From Pisaster brevispinus (Eukaryota > Echinodermata > Asteroidea > Forcipulatida > Asteriidae): 64,000 nt of DNA. The notes beneath the pieces are model-generated. The model worked only from the letters and a program-made list of their open reading frames with translations. It did no database searches and was not told where the DNA came from. Numbering within the stretch: position 1 is the stretch's first letter; each line of letters begins with the position of its first letter. Shown here one piece after another: positions 22,700 through 37,100 of this stretch. The DNA is taken from positions 9,247,672-9,311,671 of the forward strand of contig JAMKCF010000006.1 of the NCBI GenBank assembly GCA_023634235.1, read 5' to 3'. Position numbers and translations under genes: made by a program.

Positions 22700-22820
22700 C
22701 AATGGGAAACCTTAAGGGGCACTAGGTAGCAGCTGACTTACCAGTATGTGTGCTCGCTCAGAACTGCATCAACTACCTGGTATGTCTGCTGCCACCTAGT
22801 GCCCTGAAGTCTTCTATTGT
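22700..22820. mobile_element. Hairpin element with inverted CTCF-like arms (family E)
   Basis: The left arm (AAGGGGCACTAGGTAGCAGC, then ACTTACCAG) and right arm (CTGGTATGTCTGCTGCC, then ACCTAGTGCCC) are inverted copies around a loop of about 30 bp. The outer ends are ACAATGG and TATTGT. Related copies lie at 34,655-34,730 (one arm) and 56,380-56,520. It lies in or just after the PFDN5 3' UTR. Confidence 0.65.
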
Positions 22821-24057
22821 AAACAACATGTTTGGCTTAATTAAGATAACATGATTTTCATGTGACTTCCATGTGTACCTTATTAATTTGTAAGTAAATT
22901 TTTGTTTAACCTTTTAGAGACCATTCATTTCTGTATACTCACCACCAGGCGGACAAACATGTTTTTTTTCCAATTTTTTTTTTGATAACATTTTTGGAAA
23001 AATACTATAATTGTTTATTTTTTTTTTATAGAAACATAGACTTTATGTTAATGTGGGAAATATTCCAAAATGTCAATTCAGGTTATGACCTTTACTTTGA
23101 ACTTTTTGGTTAAGTGGAATTAGGTCAGATCTTGCAGCCGTTTGTGGCTGTCTTGGTCATTTAAAACTGTATTTAATTTTCCTTCTTAGAATGGCACTCC
23201 GCACTAATGATGTCACAAAATTACCCATATGTCAGACAAACATTCCACCGCCTAGCTCTCATACGATCACCGCGTTGGTGTGCCAGACCCAGTACTGACC
23301 AGATCGCATTAGTACAGTCAATACATGCGAGTAAACATAGCTTGGAAATGAACGCGTGCGTTTATGAATTTTGACATGTTGTCTATGATCCGGGTACTGA
23401 GCTTGTACTTTTAGCATTACACATTAGCATGGAGTGCTACTAACTTTGAAAAACTACAGTATAATTTTTGTTTCCATAGGTGAAATCGCGCTGTAAGGAA
23501 AAAAGATCTACCCCAAATTTATAATCTGGTATGAACTTAAATTATGATCACAGGAATGAAAAATGTCAGTCCTTTGTCAGCTCAGACTTCTTTTTATGTC
23601 TGCCAGGTAAAAATAAGTAGCTTTGTTTTCTCTATGAAGAAATCATGCTGTTTGATGTACTTCTCTATTAGTACTGAGGATGTTAATCCCAAAATTTGTC
23701 AGGGATATCCCTCTCAGTCTTTAATCCTGTTATCAGTATTCAGTTTCTTTGAAGTAATCCCTTTCTTAGAAATTAATCACCAGTCTATTCTAGTGTTAAA
23801 GTAATTGGACTTGTGTTGGTCAGCACATTTTTGTTTAAGTTGCTTGAGCCAGAACTATTGTGTGTACATTACTTTTTGTTTTAGCGTGCATTTCTGTATT
23901 TTATGTTATTAAAAGACTATCTGCATAGATAGTCCATGCGAAGCTGGTGTATGGCTGAACTCTGTTCATTTTGCATTAATAGACATTAATAGTACAGGTT
24001 TGGTGTATTATCTGAACAAAAAGACCCTGTTTATTTGATACTAAATTTTAGAATTTG

Positions 24058-24330
24058 GGGTTCGATTTCACAAAGCACTAAGATTCATCTTAAGATGAAT
24101 TGTCAGTATTACCATAGTGCTTTGTGTTGTGACATCAAAGTTTGCTGAGCAGTTAAGATTGATTCGCAGTGAAGATCAATCTTACCTCTTTGTGGAATCT
24201 ATCCTGTGGGGTCGATTTCACAAAGCACAAAGATTCATCTGAAGAGGAAATGTCACTATAAACATAGTGGTTTGTATTGTGACATCACACTTTCCTTAGC
24301 ACTTACAATTGATTCATGCCTCTGGTCATG
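24058..24330 (+). repeat. Two head-to-tail copies of a repeat of about 150 bp
   Basis: GGTTCGATTTCACAAAGCAC begins at about 24,059 and the same start recurs at about 24,210 (GGGTCGATTTCACAAAGCAC). Both are followed by AAGATTCATCT and a TTGTGACATCA block. Each unit has internal inverted complementarity (AAGATTCATCTTAAGATGAATTG in the first). It looks like a tandemly duplicated MITE-like sequence. Confidence 0.65.
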
Positions 24331-25184
24331 TCTGATTTGTCTGGCCTTGTGATGTATTATAATATAATTAAGCACGTACCAAAAAGTAAAACAAGTCATT
24401 AAAACATTCTGATATTCTGGCAACTGATATAATATAATACAAGATAACCCAAAATGAAAATAGTCTAAAAATTGGTAAACATTATTTTGCCAAAAAAACT
24501 AAACCAAAATTAAGTTTGTTTTGTTAAATTTATATGGAAAATAAATAAAGAAATCAAAATACAGAAATAAAACAAGATATGTTTAAGAACTACAAACGAA
24601 AAGGGACAAGTTTGATATTTTCCTACAAATTATTTAATAGTGCTGGGGAATAATAACGCAAACAAAGAAATAAAGACAAATGAACAAGCTGAATAAATCA
24701 TTTCTAAAGAAAGGCAGTTTCTATTATTTCTAACCACTTATCTAAAAACACGTGATGAAACCAGAGATCATTTGCCTTTTGTCGAGCTTTTGAGACCTTG
24801 TTAAAACTTTTATCAAAAGCCTTTAAAATGTTCCTTTTGTAAAATCATGTTTTCCCCTCTTGCTATGACGACAACTACGTTGTAATCCTTGTTGAAGGCG
24901 AGGCGAGTGGAAATGACGTAGTTTCCCCGGGTAAGTTAAATACCAAACAATGGTTATGATAATGAGTTACAATGGCGCAAGGCAGTCATTGCTTGGTTAC
25001 ACCGTTGTCAACTATCAACACTTTCAACTATGCACGCCATACGTTTTTATTGATTGGTTATTTATAGTCCAAAATGGCCGCATCCATTGCGTGAGGGGAA
25101 AGGGTAAACAGATTTCAGAATTTCGAAAGGAGTTCCAATTTGACTGCGTTTCGAGGATTTTAAGTGGGATCGCTCGGAAGCAAC

Positions 25185-28100
25185 ATGCCGGAGGAAAGTG
25201 TGAAAGTTGCTGTGCGTGTGCGGCCTTTTATATCCTTTTGAAGTGTAGTCTTTGTGGGGAGAGTCGGGAAAGAAAATGAGGCTAGCGTACCGTTTTACTG
25301 AGCTGTGGTTTGAGGGAGCTTCTCGGAGAATTTGCCGGGACACGATCGGCGATGCCTGGTGGATGGCAGGGGGACGGGATGGGCTTTTGTTAATGACGTT
25401 GACAGGAGTTAGGGTGGGGGTTTAAGTTGCAATTGTCGTTTTCAAATTAAAATAATTGTTAAATCAGATGAATATTTATCTTTGACAATGTATAAAAAAA
25501 TCATGGTGAAAACTGGTTGTTACTCGGTGGGTTATTGAAGGTTAAATGAAAGAGCAGTCATAATGAAGAGATTTCAGTTTTTGCAAATTTAAGCCTAGCT
25601 GATTGCATGATGTACATGTACCTGGAGAGCATGTTCTGAGTGTTTGTGGTTTTAAAAAGTTCACCAGCATTAGTTAGAAACAGTAATGATTTAAAAAATA
25701 ACGTAATCTATAAAAGAAAATAGAACATAAAAGCTAGATCCAGTAACTGGGGCACTGTACTCCTTTTAATTTGGAGGTTGTTGTTGACATCTTCGTTATG
25801 ACCAAGGACGTCAAAGGAAATACAGCGCCCACTGGGTTTACATAAAAGCTAGGACGATTCCTATTTCTATGGTTAAATCAAATCGATCAAATATTTTAGG
25901 AATTAGTTTTAGGGGATTTAAAATATATGAATGGCAGAGTGGAAGTCCCCCAGTTTGTCTTAAAAAATAATTAACACAATCGCTACTAAGTAGTTCAAAG
26001 GCAACACATGTTACAATACTAGTAAACACATTAAATAAGACAATAGGCAAACATTTTGTATCCGATTGCCACTTTAGCTCCCAATATTTTACTTTAGGTC
26101 AAATAATATCCTTACCTGTCTAGAAAGGTTAACAGAATGTAAACATAGAGGAACGGGCACTTACTACAAACTGTCAAAATCATAAAAATAAGCCATTTTG
26201 ACAATGCAATTGCTATACGCTAATTGTGCAAGAGAGATCTAGCTGTGTGATGAAATGTGCGCTTGAATTTTTTTCATTTTAAAGATGAATAGTTAGCATT
26301 TGAACTGACAATTCCTCAAGAGGAATATTTGAAAAAAAAGGGAAATAAAGTTCAACATCAATTAAAACACACCTAAAAAATGTTCCAAGGCAACTTAAGA
26401 AAATGGAAAGTTGTAAGTGGAAAGTGGCAATCCGAAATGGAAAATTTTACAGACAATGTTCCATAATGCAGGTCATGTTTGTAAAAACAATAGATGGGTG
26501 TTGTTGATGTTATTGTTGTTTTTGTTTACCTTAACCTTTCACACAATGGGCGTGAGACTGCTCGTGGTGCACAGGTGATTATTGGCATGAATGGCAACAC
26601 CACGACAATCCAGAATCCAGAGGCGGTCAACGAGGAACCCAAAAAGTTCAACTTTGATTACAGCTACTGGTCACATGATGGCTTTGAGAATAAGAATGAA
26701 CTATTGGTCCCTACTTCTCCAAAGTACGATGATCAGGTATGGAATGTTGTCATTATTTACTTGTCTTGGCCTCCTTCCCCCATCCTTGTAAAACAATTAA
26801 TACAAAAACAGTATTCCCCAAAGTTTTCTCGGTCGTTTTTGACAAAAAGAATTGCCTATTTCACTTTCATGCATTCATATTAAAGCAATTTCACCTCCTC
26901 ATTTGACAACCATCATTCAATTTGAGTCATAGTATTTTATTAGATTAAACTTATTGCCGTGCTGTATTTAGCCGTGTGAAATCAGCATTCAATTTAGCAT
27001 TGTAGGCGCAAAATAGAGATATAGGCCTAAAAAGCTGCTTCGATTTTGTATGCTGTTCAAATGGATTGTTAAATTGAATGGTATTTATAATCGCATAACC
27101 CAAACAAGCTAGTGCCCACACACTAGGCTAAGTGAAACTGAATGACTTTTTTGAGGAGTTTTCAATTTCGTGTGAAATAGAAAAATGTAGGTCTTTGAAA
27201 TTGGCTGCTAATTTGCTGAAAATGACTGATATATCTTGCATTTTGCACTAAGCTTTGGAAAACCCCGCCTATAAAGAAAACTTCAAATTGGTTCCATTTT
27301 TAAAGATAAGGTTAAAAAAGAAAGACAATTTAAGGTGAAGAGAAAAGAAATGAAATTTGCTAAACAAAAGTTCGCAATATTTAAATGATAAAGTATAAAC
27401 AGGTATTACTTTAATCTCTTTGCCCCCGTCCCCTAACAAAGAAAAGAAAAGGAAAACAAATCAGTTTTGGAATAAATCTTCCTTCAGATTTATAAATCTA
27501 TGCCCAGTTCTTTAAGCATGAGGCGGTTTCTTTTTCATTTCAGAATAAGGTGTTTAAAGATCTTGGAGTAGGCATCTTAAAAAATGCTTGGGATGGGTAC
27601 AACTCATGCCTTTTCGCTTACGGACAAACTGGCTCTGGGAAGTCTTACTCCATCGTTGGTTATGGGCCAAATAAAGGTAACAAGCTCGTCCAAAGATGAT
27701 TTTTTAGTAAAATTCCACAGATATTAAATCATATTTCGGTATCACTTGAGCGATTTACTACTTAAATTATTTCTCACTCTAACAAAATCTCTTTTCTTTC
27801 CCTGCCTTTGACCTTTTAAATTTTTTTTTATATATTTTTTTTATGCAAGTCGCCAGACACACAAGGCCTGAAGGGTTACCCCCTTTACAGTCCATACGGA
27901 TAGGCTTGGGTATCATCCATCAGAAGCCTGACTGGTAGAGCAGAAAGCACTACCTCCCCAACTTTTCGAAGCAATCATGGTTAAGTGTCTTGCTTAAGGA
28001 CACAAGTCACGACCGGGACTCGAACCCACACTCTGCTGATCAAACACCAGAGCTTGAATCCGTTGCTCTTAACTGCTAGGCCATGACACGCCACGATGAC

Positions 28101-31100
28101 ACACCTCTATGGACCCAGTTCGAATCCCACCTCAGACTGGAGCCATGCACGTGGATTGGGTCAAATTCAGTCCCTACCTGATTGTGAAGGTGTCCCCATT
28201 GGGGATTTCCTCCCACATTTAAAACTTAGCGTTTCTTCTTGTTTTTTATTAATCCTGTTACTGGCGCTAACTGTGCTGTTACATGTGTAATCAAATAAGC
28301 GAAGCATAATCAGTTGACTAGTGCAGTCCTCAGTCCAACAGAATCAAACAAAACATGCAGTTGGACCATGAAGGGTCGGTTGTGGTCATAATAAAAAAAC
28401 CTACTTTGAGATTCTGATCAATTAATGATACTGATAGAAATTTGTTCTGCCCACAGGTGTTGTGCCGATGTTCTGTGATAGACTCTTTGTGGAGATAAAC
28501 GAAAAGAGATCCTCCGGAACTAAGGCCGAATTTGAGGTCATGTTTAGTATGCTGGAGATCTATAATGAACAGGTGCGTGATCTCCTGAATCCATCGTCCA
28601 ACAAGAAAGGAGGCCTCCGGGTTAGAGAGCATCCAAAGAAGGGATTCTATGGTGAGTATTGAGTTAATCTCACTCATTTTGTTACTAGATCACTCATTAG
28701 GCCCTATCACTCAATTGAGGTTGTATCTGATTTGTTATGAGTAATCTTGAGTTATTATTACTCATTATCACTTGATTCAGGCAGTTTTGGGTTATTATAT
28801 GTAGTCTTGAGTTATTATTACTCATTTGTTTCTAAATCACTCATTATCACTCAATTCGGGCAGTTTTTAGTTATTTTAAATAGTCTTGAGTTTTTATCAC
28901 TCATTTGTTTTTAAATCACTCATTATCACTCAATTCAGGCAGTTTTGAGTTATTATGAGTAGTCTTGAGTTATTATCACTCATTTTTTACTAAATCACTC
29001 ATCACTCTCAATTCAGGCAGTTTTGGGTTATTACGAGTAGTCGTTATTAATCACGCACTTTCTACAAAATCACTCGTCATTCAAGGTAGTTTTGAGTTAT
29101 ATCAATCGTTTATGAATCAAACAGCACTCAATTAAGGTAGTCTGTTTGTGTGCTGCTTTGGTTTTGTCTAAACTTTGTTATGTCTTTATTTATTGCTATA
29201 GTTTACCTAAGACACTTTGTACTTTTGTTCTTTTGAGCATTTTGTGTGTTTTGTTTGAATAAATAATAATAGCAAATTCAACAATGTGCTTTAATTTAAT
29301 ATCTATCCTACTGTGAAAGCACCAAATTTTATATTCATATAAAAAAACCACTTCACGTCAGTATTCAGGTCGGTATTATTTTTGGGGGGAACTTTTTGGA
29401 GCTTCTTGAAAATTTTATTTCAAATATCATTTCCACAATTAAACCCTGAGTTGACAATTATTCATGAAAGAAAACAATGGTTCTCATAATTAGTTCTGGA
29501 ATTTTGATGTTGTCATGTAAGAAAATATGAGTTGGACTCTCTCCGTGATTTGCAAAACCTTGACTGTGCGGCATGGCCAATAATTGCCATAAGAGAAGGA
29601 ACAACATGACTCATTAGCTTTAATTAACTGATTCATTTTTTTTCCCACCTACAATAGTGGAACAACTTCGTAATGTGGCCGTGGAGAGCTATCAACACAT
29701 TGAAGATCGTATGGATGAAGGAACGCGCAACCGTACGGTGGCAGCAACACAGATGAACGCCACAAGCAGTCGTGCCCACACCATCGTCGGGATTACATTC
29801 ACCCAGAAATCAGTCAACGAAGCTGGTCAAGAGATGGCAAAGGTTGCAGTGGTGAACCTTGTAGACTTGGCTGGAAGGTGAGTGGAGGATCGGAGCATAA
29901 TTTTGACTCAAAAAGGCCAACAGCAAAAATTTTAATGTGAGCGAATTTTTATGGGGTTTTGTGAATAGATAATTCACTAGAATCCAGATTCCCAATGTGC
30001 CTGCTACTGTGAAGTAGGTTGTTACAATTCACAGCTTTGAAAATAACAAAATGACAGATATTTGTGTGTGTTTTTGTTAAACTCAACCCAAACGCACCAT
30101 TGAAGCTCTAAAATGAGAAATGCTATTTAACATAATAGATAGTTCCTGATACATTTATTGATTCTGGTTGTGAAGCCAAGGACTCTCAGAAAAGCGAACT
30201 AAATCACTGTACTAGCCAAGAACCCCATGGGGAGAAGACAAGGAAGGAAGTTTCAGTTTTTTTTAGACGTGGGAGGAAAACCCCAGAGAATTATTCCAGG
30301 GAAACCCACGCAATCAGGCAGGGACTGAAAACCCAATCCACATAGTGCCCCCGGTGGGATTTGAACCGGGGTCCCAGAGGTGAAAGGCAAGGCAAGATAC
30401 CACTACACCAACCTGACCGCCCATCTTTAAACCTTCCAATCTTTTTCTGTACCAGCCAAGTAGTACACCGGCCAATTATGCAAGCAACTTGATAAAACCC
30501 CCACGTGCCTCATGTGGTATTAATGCATAGCGCATAGTCTGATAGTTGTACACCAACAAAGTTATATCGTTTGCTCATAAAAATGGTCGACGCTACACTG
30601 TGTGATGTCAAGTGGGAACTATCCACACCAATACCCACTAAGACTTTATGCTTTCTGAGGCAGATTATCATATTCACTATTGGAGACATCTGTAATATTT
30701 CTTGTTTTTGTTGGTCAGTGAGCGTGCTGAGTCGACTGGGGCCACCGGTGACCGCCTGAAGGAAGGAGCGGCCATCAACCAATCCCTGTCCTCGCTCGGT
30801 AACGTCATCTCTGCATTGGCCGACCGATCCAAGGGCAAGAAGGGCAAAGGTCAGTCAAGCTTTTGAAATGTCAACTGGTTGACAAATCAAGCTAAGGGTC
30901 AAGGTTCACTCAAGTGGGACATTTTTGTCCATTGTTGGACCATTTTTGTCCAATACAGAACGTCAGGCTGGCTGACAGTCCTTAATTGTTACTAAAATTG
31001 TAGCTGGCTTGATAATACCACACCCCTTTGCTGAAAGGTAGAGTCATAGATTGGCTTTTGTCCCAATAATGCTGATGATTTATAGTCAAAATTTGCAAGA

Positions 31101-34100
31101 AAGATACAATAAAGACCACCTACAAAAGTCTCATCTGAATACAGTGAATACTTGTTGAGAAAATAGCAAAAAACTGTGACAGTATTTTCATCAAGAGCAT
31201 CGATTCATCTGTTACCAAAGTGACAGCGGGTACCAAAAGCATCTCTGGCCGCAGCATTCACAAACGAACACCGCGGAAATTTCCAAAACTCGCCTTGACG
31301 TTAATTTTGGAGATTCAAATTTTTTGACATTGTTTTATTGATTTCTAATCAAAAATTTCAGACAAAATAAATTCTCAAGATGTTTTGAGCCCACCTTAAT
31401 CATCTTTATAACAAGGAGGCTTTTGGGTAGAAATTACATCCCCCTACACCCACTGCACATTATTAAAATAAAAACAAGTGAAAATTGAAGAAAACAAGAA
31501 GAAGACACAGACAGATTTAAATCAGCACTCCTTCAATGTTACAAAACATCACCATGAATAGGTGACTGCAATTTCTCAGGGTCCCAGTTTCAAAGCATTA
31601 GGTTTGGTTTTGTTTTCCTCGTTGTAGTTCCATTCCGTGACTCTGTGCTGACCAAGCTCCTGAAGAATGCCCTGGGTGGTAACAGCAAGACCATCATGAT
31701 CGCTGCCCTCAGTCCAGCTGACATTAACTATGAAGAGACACTGTCAACACTGAGATATGGTAAGTCTCTTCTACAGTAGTTTGTGACGCAGAGAATTTCC
31801 CTGTATTACATTTCTAGTGAGTATGAAGCGGGCTTTACTTTACCAAATTTCAAGGAGTAAAGAGGCGGAAAGGTTTCCGTTATTTTTTAGGCATTTTGTA
31901 GGTGCAAAAAATGAAATAGAATCTAACTTTAAGAACACCGTTTCAATACTTTTCGCTGTAGCTGACCGTGCCAAGCAGATCAAGACATCTGCCGTGGTCA
32001 ATGAAGATCCCACTGAGAAACTCATCCGGGAATTGAAAGAAGAAAATGCTCGATTGATGGAAGCCATAAAGAAGGGTGGTGTAGTCATGGTAGCAGATGA
32101 TGATGACAGGAAGGAAGGAGTCACCGACGAAGGTATGTAGATGTGAGGGGGGGGGAGATTAGACAACCTGACCATAGATTAAAAAAATATACAGACATTC
32201 TCCTTGTTATTATGCGTTTCTGGTAATGAAACGAGAATGCCTCATAAGTGAACTTAATCACTGTAGCTCACTGCCAATCTGGAGCCATTCAATCTGAAAC
32301 TGTCGTATGAGCAGGGGTTACACTCAAGTATAGGATACAACCTGGGAAGTAGCACTATACAGGGATCATAGAAATACACCGAGGTTCGTTCTCCTGTTTT
32401 CCCCACAGAGCGTGCTGCTATCCGGAAGGAGCTTGAAGAAGAAATGCAAGCTCGTCTGGAGGCGACAGAAAGAGAGCTTGGGTACATGAAAGAAAGCTGG
32501 GAGGAGAAGTTGAACAAAGAGAAGGTAATATGAATGGAAATAACGGGGATAGTTTTGTTCATTTTAATTGGTTGAGAGGAAATTACGTTGCCACTTGTAA
32601 ACATGTGATGCAAACACGATGAGGAATGTTTAAACATGGCCCGAGGAAATTGAGTCAAAAGAAGACGCTATCAGATGATTGCGCAGAGCAGGCAAAATTT
32701 CACGGCCCAATTTTAAGTTGGTAGGTCGCTCACGCAAGTTTGAAACTTGGGTGCGATAGTTGAGGCTAAACTGTCAGAATTGTTCTCAACTTTTAAAGGT
32801 TTTTGGGATGTGTTTTGCGGAAATTTATTTATGAATGGTAATTTAAGAGTGGTAGCTCGGTCTTAAATGGCCATTTAAAACCTTGTAGGGTCGTAGCCGT
32901 AGGGTAAAGGAACTTTATAGCCTGGCCATGACTTGCCGATTTCAAACGGTCCTTGAAGACTTTGTTGACATTCTTATATTCCCTTATTGTAGCACAATAG
33001 TAAATGCTGGTCTTAGGCACAAACCATATTAAATATGGTTTATTTTGTGTACTGTGACCAGTTAGACTGATAGGTCGCACGACATTAGTTTCAAATGCAA
33101 AGTTTGGCTGTGGCACAAAGACAAGTTTTCTAAGTTGAATTTATAAATGATCTGTTCTTGTTTTGGTTTGTCAGGGTGGTGAGGATGATGGTGAGAGAGC
33201 CAAGAAAGAAGCCAAGAAGACCACACCCCATCTTTACAATCTGAACCAGGACACTCAGCTGAGTGGAATGATAGTGTTCCTACTCAGCCCGGGGAGCTAT
33301 AAAGTAGGAAACAACAAGGCTGCGTCTCCTCCTGAGGTCTTGTTGAATGGATTGAGGTGAGCAGAGAATCCAGGGCCTGATTTCATTGAGCTGCTTAAGA
33401 AAAACATAGTTTGCTTAAAAATTTTCTGCTGAGCAAAAATGAGCAGAATACCAGTTACAGGAGGTATGCTTTAAATGGTATTTTGGCCGGTAACCTTATT
33501 CTGATAAGCATATTGTTTTGGTGAAGGTGTTGAGAAGTTCTTCTGGATCAGTTTCTGGGGTTGAGTGTGTGATTGTACGGTCAGTCATAGCTCTTGGGTC
33601 TATTAAAGGAACTTGATAAAGAGCTATGATTATTGCAGCTAGGCTAAAGTTCGCTTAGAAGTTTCTTTTTATCAAGTAATATGATGGATGTAATGCAACA
33701 AGACCTTTGATAATTAAAAGAAACTTTAAGCTGCTCTTTCTTGTGATTTGCCAAGCTCTCACATGACTCACTTTGACTCACTTTTACTCTCACATAACAT
33801 TAAGCTGCTCTTTTTTGTGACTCGCCAAGCTCTCACTCAACTCAGTTGGACTCACTCTAACTCTAATATAACTACTCACTGTTTGCTTGACTCTCTTTCT
33901 CTGTACTCAGCATCCAGAAGGAGCATGCAGTCTTAGTGAACGAGAACGGAAAGGTGTTTTTGGAGAAGGCCAGCTCTGATGCTAAGCTACTGGTAAATGG
34001 AGACACAGTCATTGGCAAGATTGAACTCGACCATAATGACAGGTAACAGGAATTTAATTAATTTAGGAAAAGACAATAAATTAATATCCCTCATCAAGAC

Positions 34101-37100
34101 CTAAAATAATATATTGTTTACCAAAATATGGTTTTGCTTTTTGGCATAATAAGTGAAAAAGTGGCGTTAAGATTTGGCAATGTGTCCTTATTAACGTATT
34201 AATACAAAAATCTCACTTTTTGAAAATTTTAGGTTTTTTTCAGAGCTTGTCATATACTCATGCAAAATTTAGCCTGAAATTAGTTTTTTTTTCCTCAACC
34301 AGTAGTGGCTCTTCACCAGTGATTGATAACTATGTGAACAAAATGATAAAGTTTCTTACAATTATTTACTTTGTTTGTGTATTTTTTAGGATAATGTTCG
34401 GCAGTAACCACCTGTACGTATTCCAGCATCCGGCTATGTACAAAGCTAAGCCGACTAACTATGTGGGTGTAGTCACGTATGACTCCGCCCAAGAGGAGAT
34501 TGCCAAGAAGAACGGCTTTGATATGACGTCCAATAAAAGCAAAGGTAAACCCTCATGTTTGTTAAAAAAATTACATAACATATGAGAAAAAGTTTGGGAA
34601 AACCAATCTTGTGTAATTAACATTCATTGTGCCATGATGGTATTTTTGAGTACTTTTGGGGCACTAGGTGGCAGCAGACTTATCAGGTAAAACCATTTTG
34701 TTCAGAAATGACGTAAATGGATAATGGAAAATTACCTAGGCCCAATTTCATAGAGCTGCTGAGGCAGAAAATATTGTTTGACGCAATATTATTATTATTA
34801 TTATTATTATTTGTGACATGGTACATTGGCCTGTAACCTTATTCTTACTTTGCTCCTTGTGCAGATGATCTTTTACTCCAAGAGGACTTGGTTGAGTTGA
34901 TTCCAGCCGTTGAGGAGGCCAACGCTATCAGTGAAGAGCTTGACCAGAAATGCAAGTTTGAGATCGTTGTCATGTCGGCCAAAGCACGCGGCTTAGCCCA
35001 CGGCCGCACGGAGGTACACAAACACCAGTAATGCACTTTTCATCAAGGAGAAGACATTTTGTTGTAAAAAGATGTTTTGTGTATTTTCAGAAAAGAACAA
35101 TACTGCTGACTCAAGCTTGTCAAGTGACCATTTCCAAATCAAATCAAATGTTTTTAAACTTGGACCCTTTTGAAACTACAGCTTTGGCTAAGGTCATTTT
35201 GAAATTATGCACTTTTGGTACGGATCTTCAAATGTGAAGATAGTGCCTAAGCTGGAGCCATGACAAAGATGTGCTTTCGAAAAAGGCCTGAAACTGTAAG
35301 AATAAAGCATTCTGCTCCGTTCGTTTTAAGATACAAATCAGTATTAATAAAAACCAAAATGATATGCAAATGGGAATGTGAGAAAAATGTGCTGTGCGAC
35401 TCACTCGCGCTCATGACTATGTAAAATAACCGCCTCTAAAACTTTCTGTTACAACCATTTACTTTTCCACTTCCCTCCATCCTTCAAGGTGTGCGCCAAG
35501 CTCCGTAATCTTGAGAAGGATCTTGAATACATCTGGTCCAGGGATAAGTTTGTGAGACGTAAGTACCTGATGCAGGAGATGTACCAGAACTATACAGAGG
35601 GAGAAGACTGGACCCTGCCCGATGTGAGTACAGTATTAGATGGTTGCACGCTAGGATGGGGTTCATGGTGTCTTGCACTCACCCCTGGGATTAAATCAAT
35701 TATTTTACTCATTTCCCAAACCTATAGCATTTCAAGTAAAGATATATTTCAAGGAAGGTTTTTCCACTATAAAAGTATTTTTACCAAGTTAGGTCGTGTG
35801 TGTCTGTGATCATTTTCAATCGTGTTGTTCACACCCTGCAAGTCACTTGAAGTGTGTGGTTCTGTTGGGCGTAAGGAGTCGTAAACACAGAACTCTATGG
35901 TTAGAAGGGTATTGAAATTGGGCCTGGCCTGACAGCCTATATCCTGTATGTAAAAGTGTGACATTATTCCACTGTAAGCCACGCCCACTTTACACACACT
36001 GGCTCCAACGATTACCAGAAGCCCATATGAGTTGCATTGAGCTTGTTTTTTCTTGGACGATTTATACAAGAAAGGTTAATGGATGTGGCTTTTACAAACG
36101 TTCTTCAAAGACTATTGATCTTCTCAGAATTGCAAGTTTCTGAGAAATGCTTTTGAACGATGAAATGAATGCTTTTTGGGTGATTACTGACATAAAAACG
36201 ATTGACATAGAGTCGGAAGAAGTGAAAAACGTTGAGCAGGCAGCAGATATGCACGCATGTGACACAATTATTTACCAACAGCATTGTCCTTGTTGCCCTT
36301 GTCATATCGGTGGTGTTCATGAGTATTTATTTTGAAAATGGAAGTGGTCTTGATTCAAGGTGTTTTAAACTTTGGGTCACCCCCAGCGGAATTAAAATGT
36401 GGAGAGATAATAATAAGATGATAATGTCTTCTTCTGATTGCATTGTCTTACAGGAGAAGAATCCATTTACTGAGCCCATGGACAAGGAAGTACTGATTGG
36501 TACAGTCAACGTTTACATGCAGAGTCTGGCGTACCTGGTAAGGAGAATCTCTCAGCACATCCTCATTCCCAGAGGGTGATCACTCTCGCCTCTCCATTTC
36601 TTTTCTCCTGCAGCTGCTGCTCGCCCATAACCGCTGGCTTTGGTTAATTAAAATGTACTAGAGTATGGCACATTTTAGGTCTATGGCTGATCCACTCTAC
36701 GCGCTCGCTTAATTGTACCTTGCACAAGAAGCATCAGGCTGTAGAGCAACTGTTCCCCCTCCATTCTTCTTTGATCTTAATGTCTAAAGGTGACCGTCTA
36801 TAAAGTGACCATGTAAAAACATGCATTTGAAATGGAATTGCATCAAAATACTTAACATTTTGACATTAAGCCATACGTTCCATGTTCTAGGGTTGGTAAT
36901 GCACGTAAAAGAACCCAGAACACTGATTGCGAAACAGTACTAGGGGTTAACCCAGTGTTTCTGGTTCACATAGCAAGCACACCTGTTTACAGGTTTCCTC
37001 AGCCTTGCAAGCTACAGTGATTAAGTTAATTTTTGAGACATTCTTGGTTTCATTACCAGACATATATTATTAAACAAATACTTAACTGTTTTTATTTGTA

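Larger units (their letters stand above)
22501..25184. other. Spacer between prefoldin 5 and the kinesin
   Basis: The left part is the prefoldin 3' UTR, without a clear AATAAA; an ATTAAA variant occurs near 23,907. It contains the CTCF-like hairpin at 22,700-22,820 and a two-copy repeat at 24,058-24,330. Just upstream of the kinesin start, an AAAATGGCCGC motif at about 25,071 (YY1-like) and an open, moderately GC-rich stretch suggest its promoter and 5' UTR. No further gene is seen. Confidence 0.5.
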
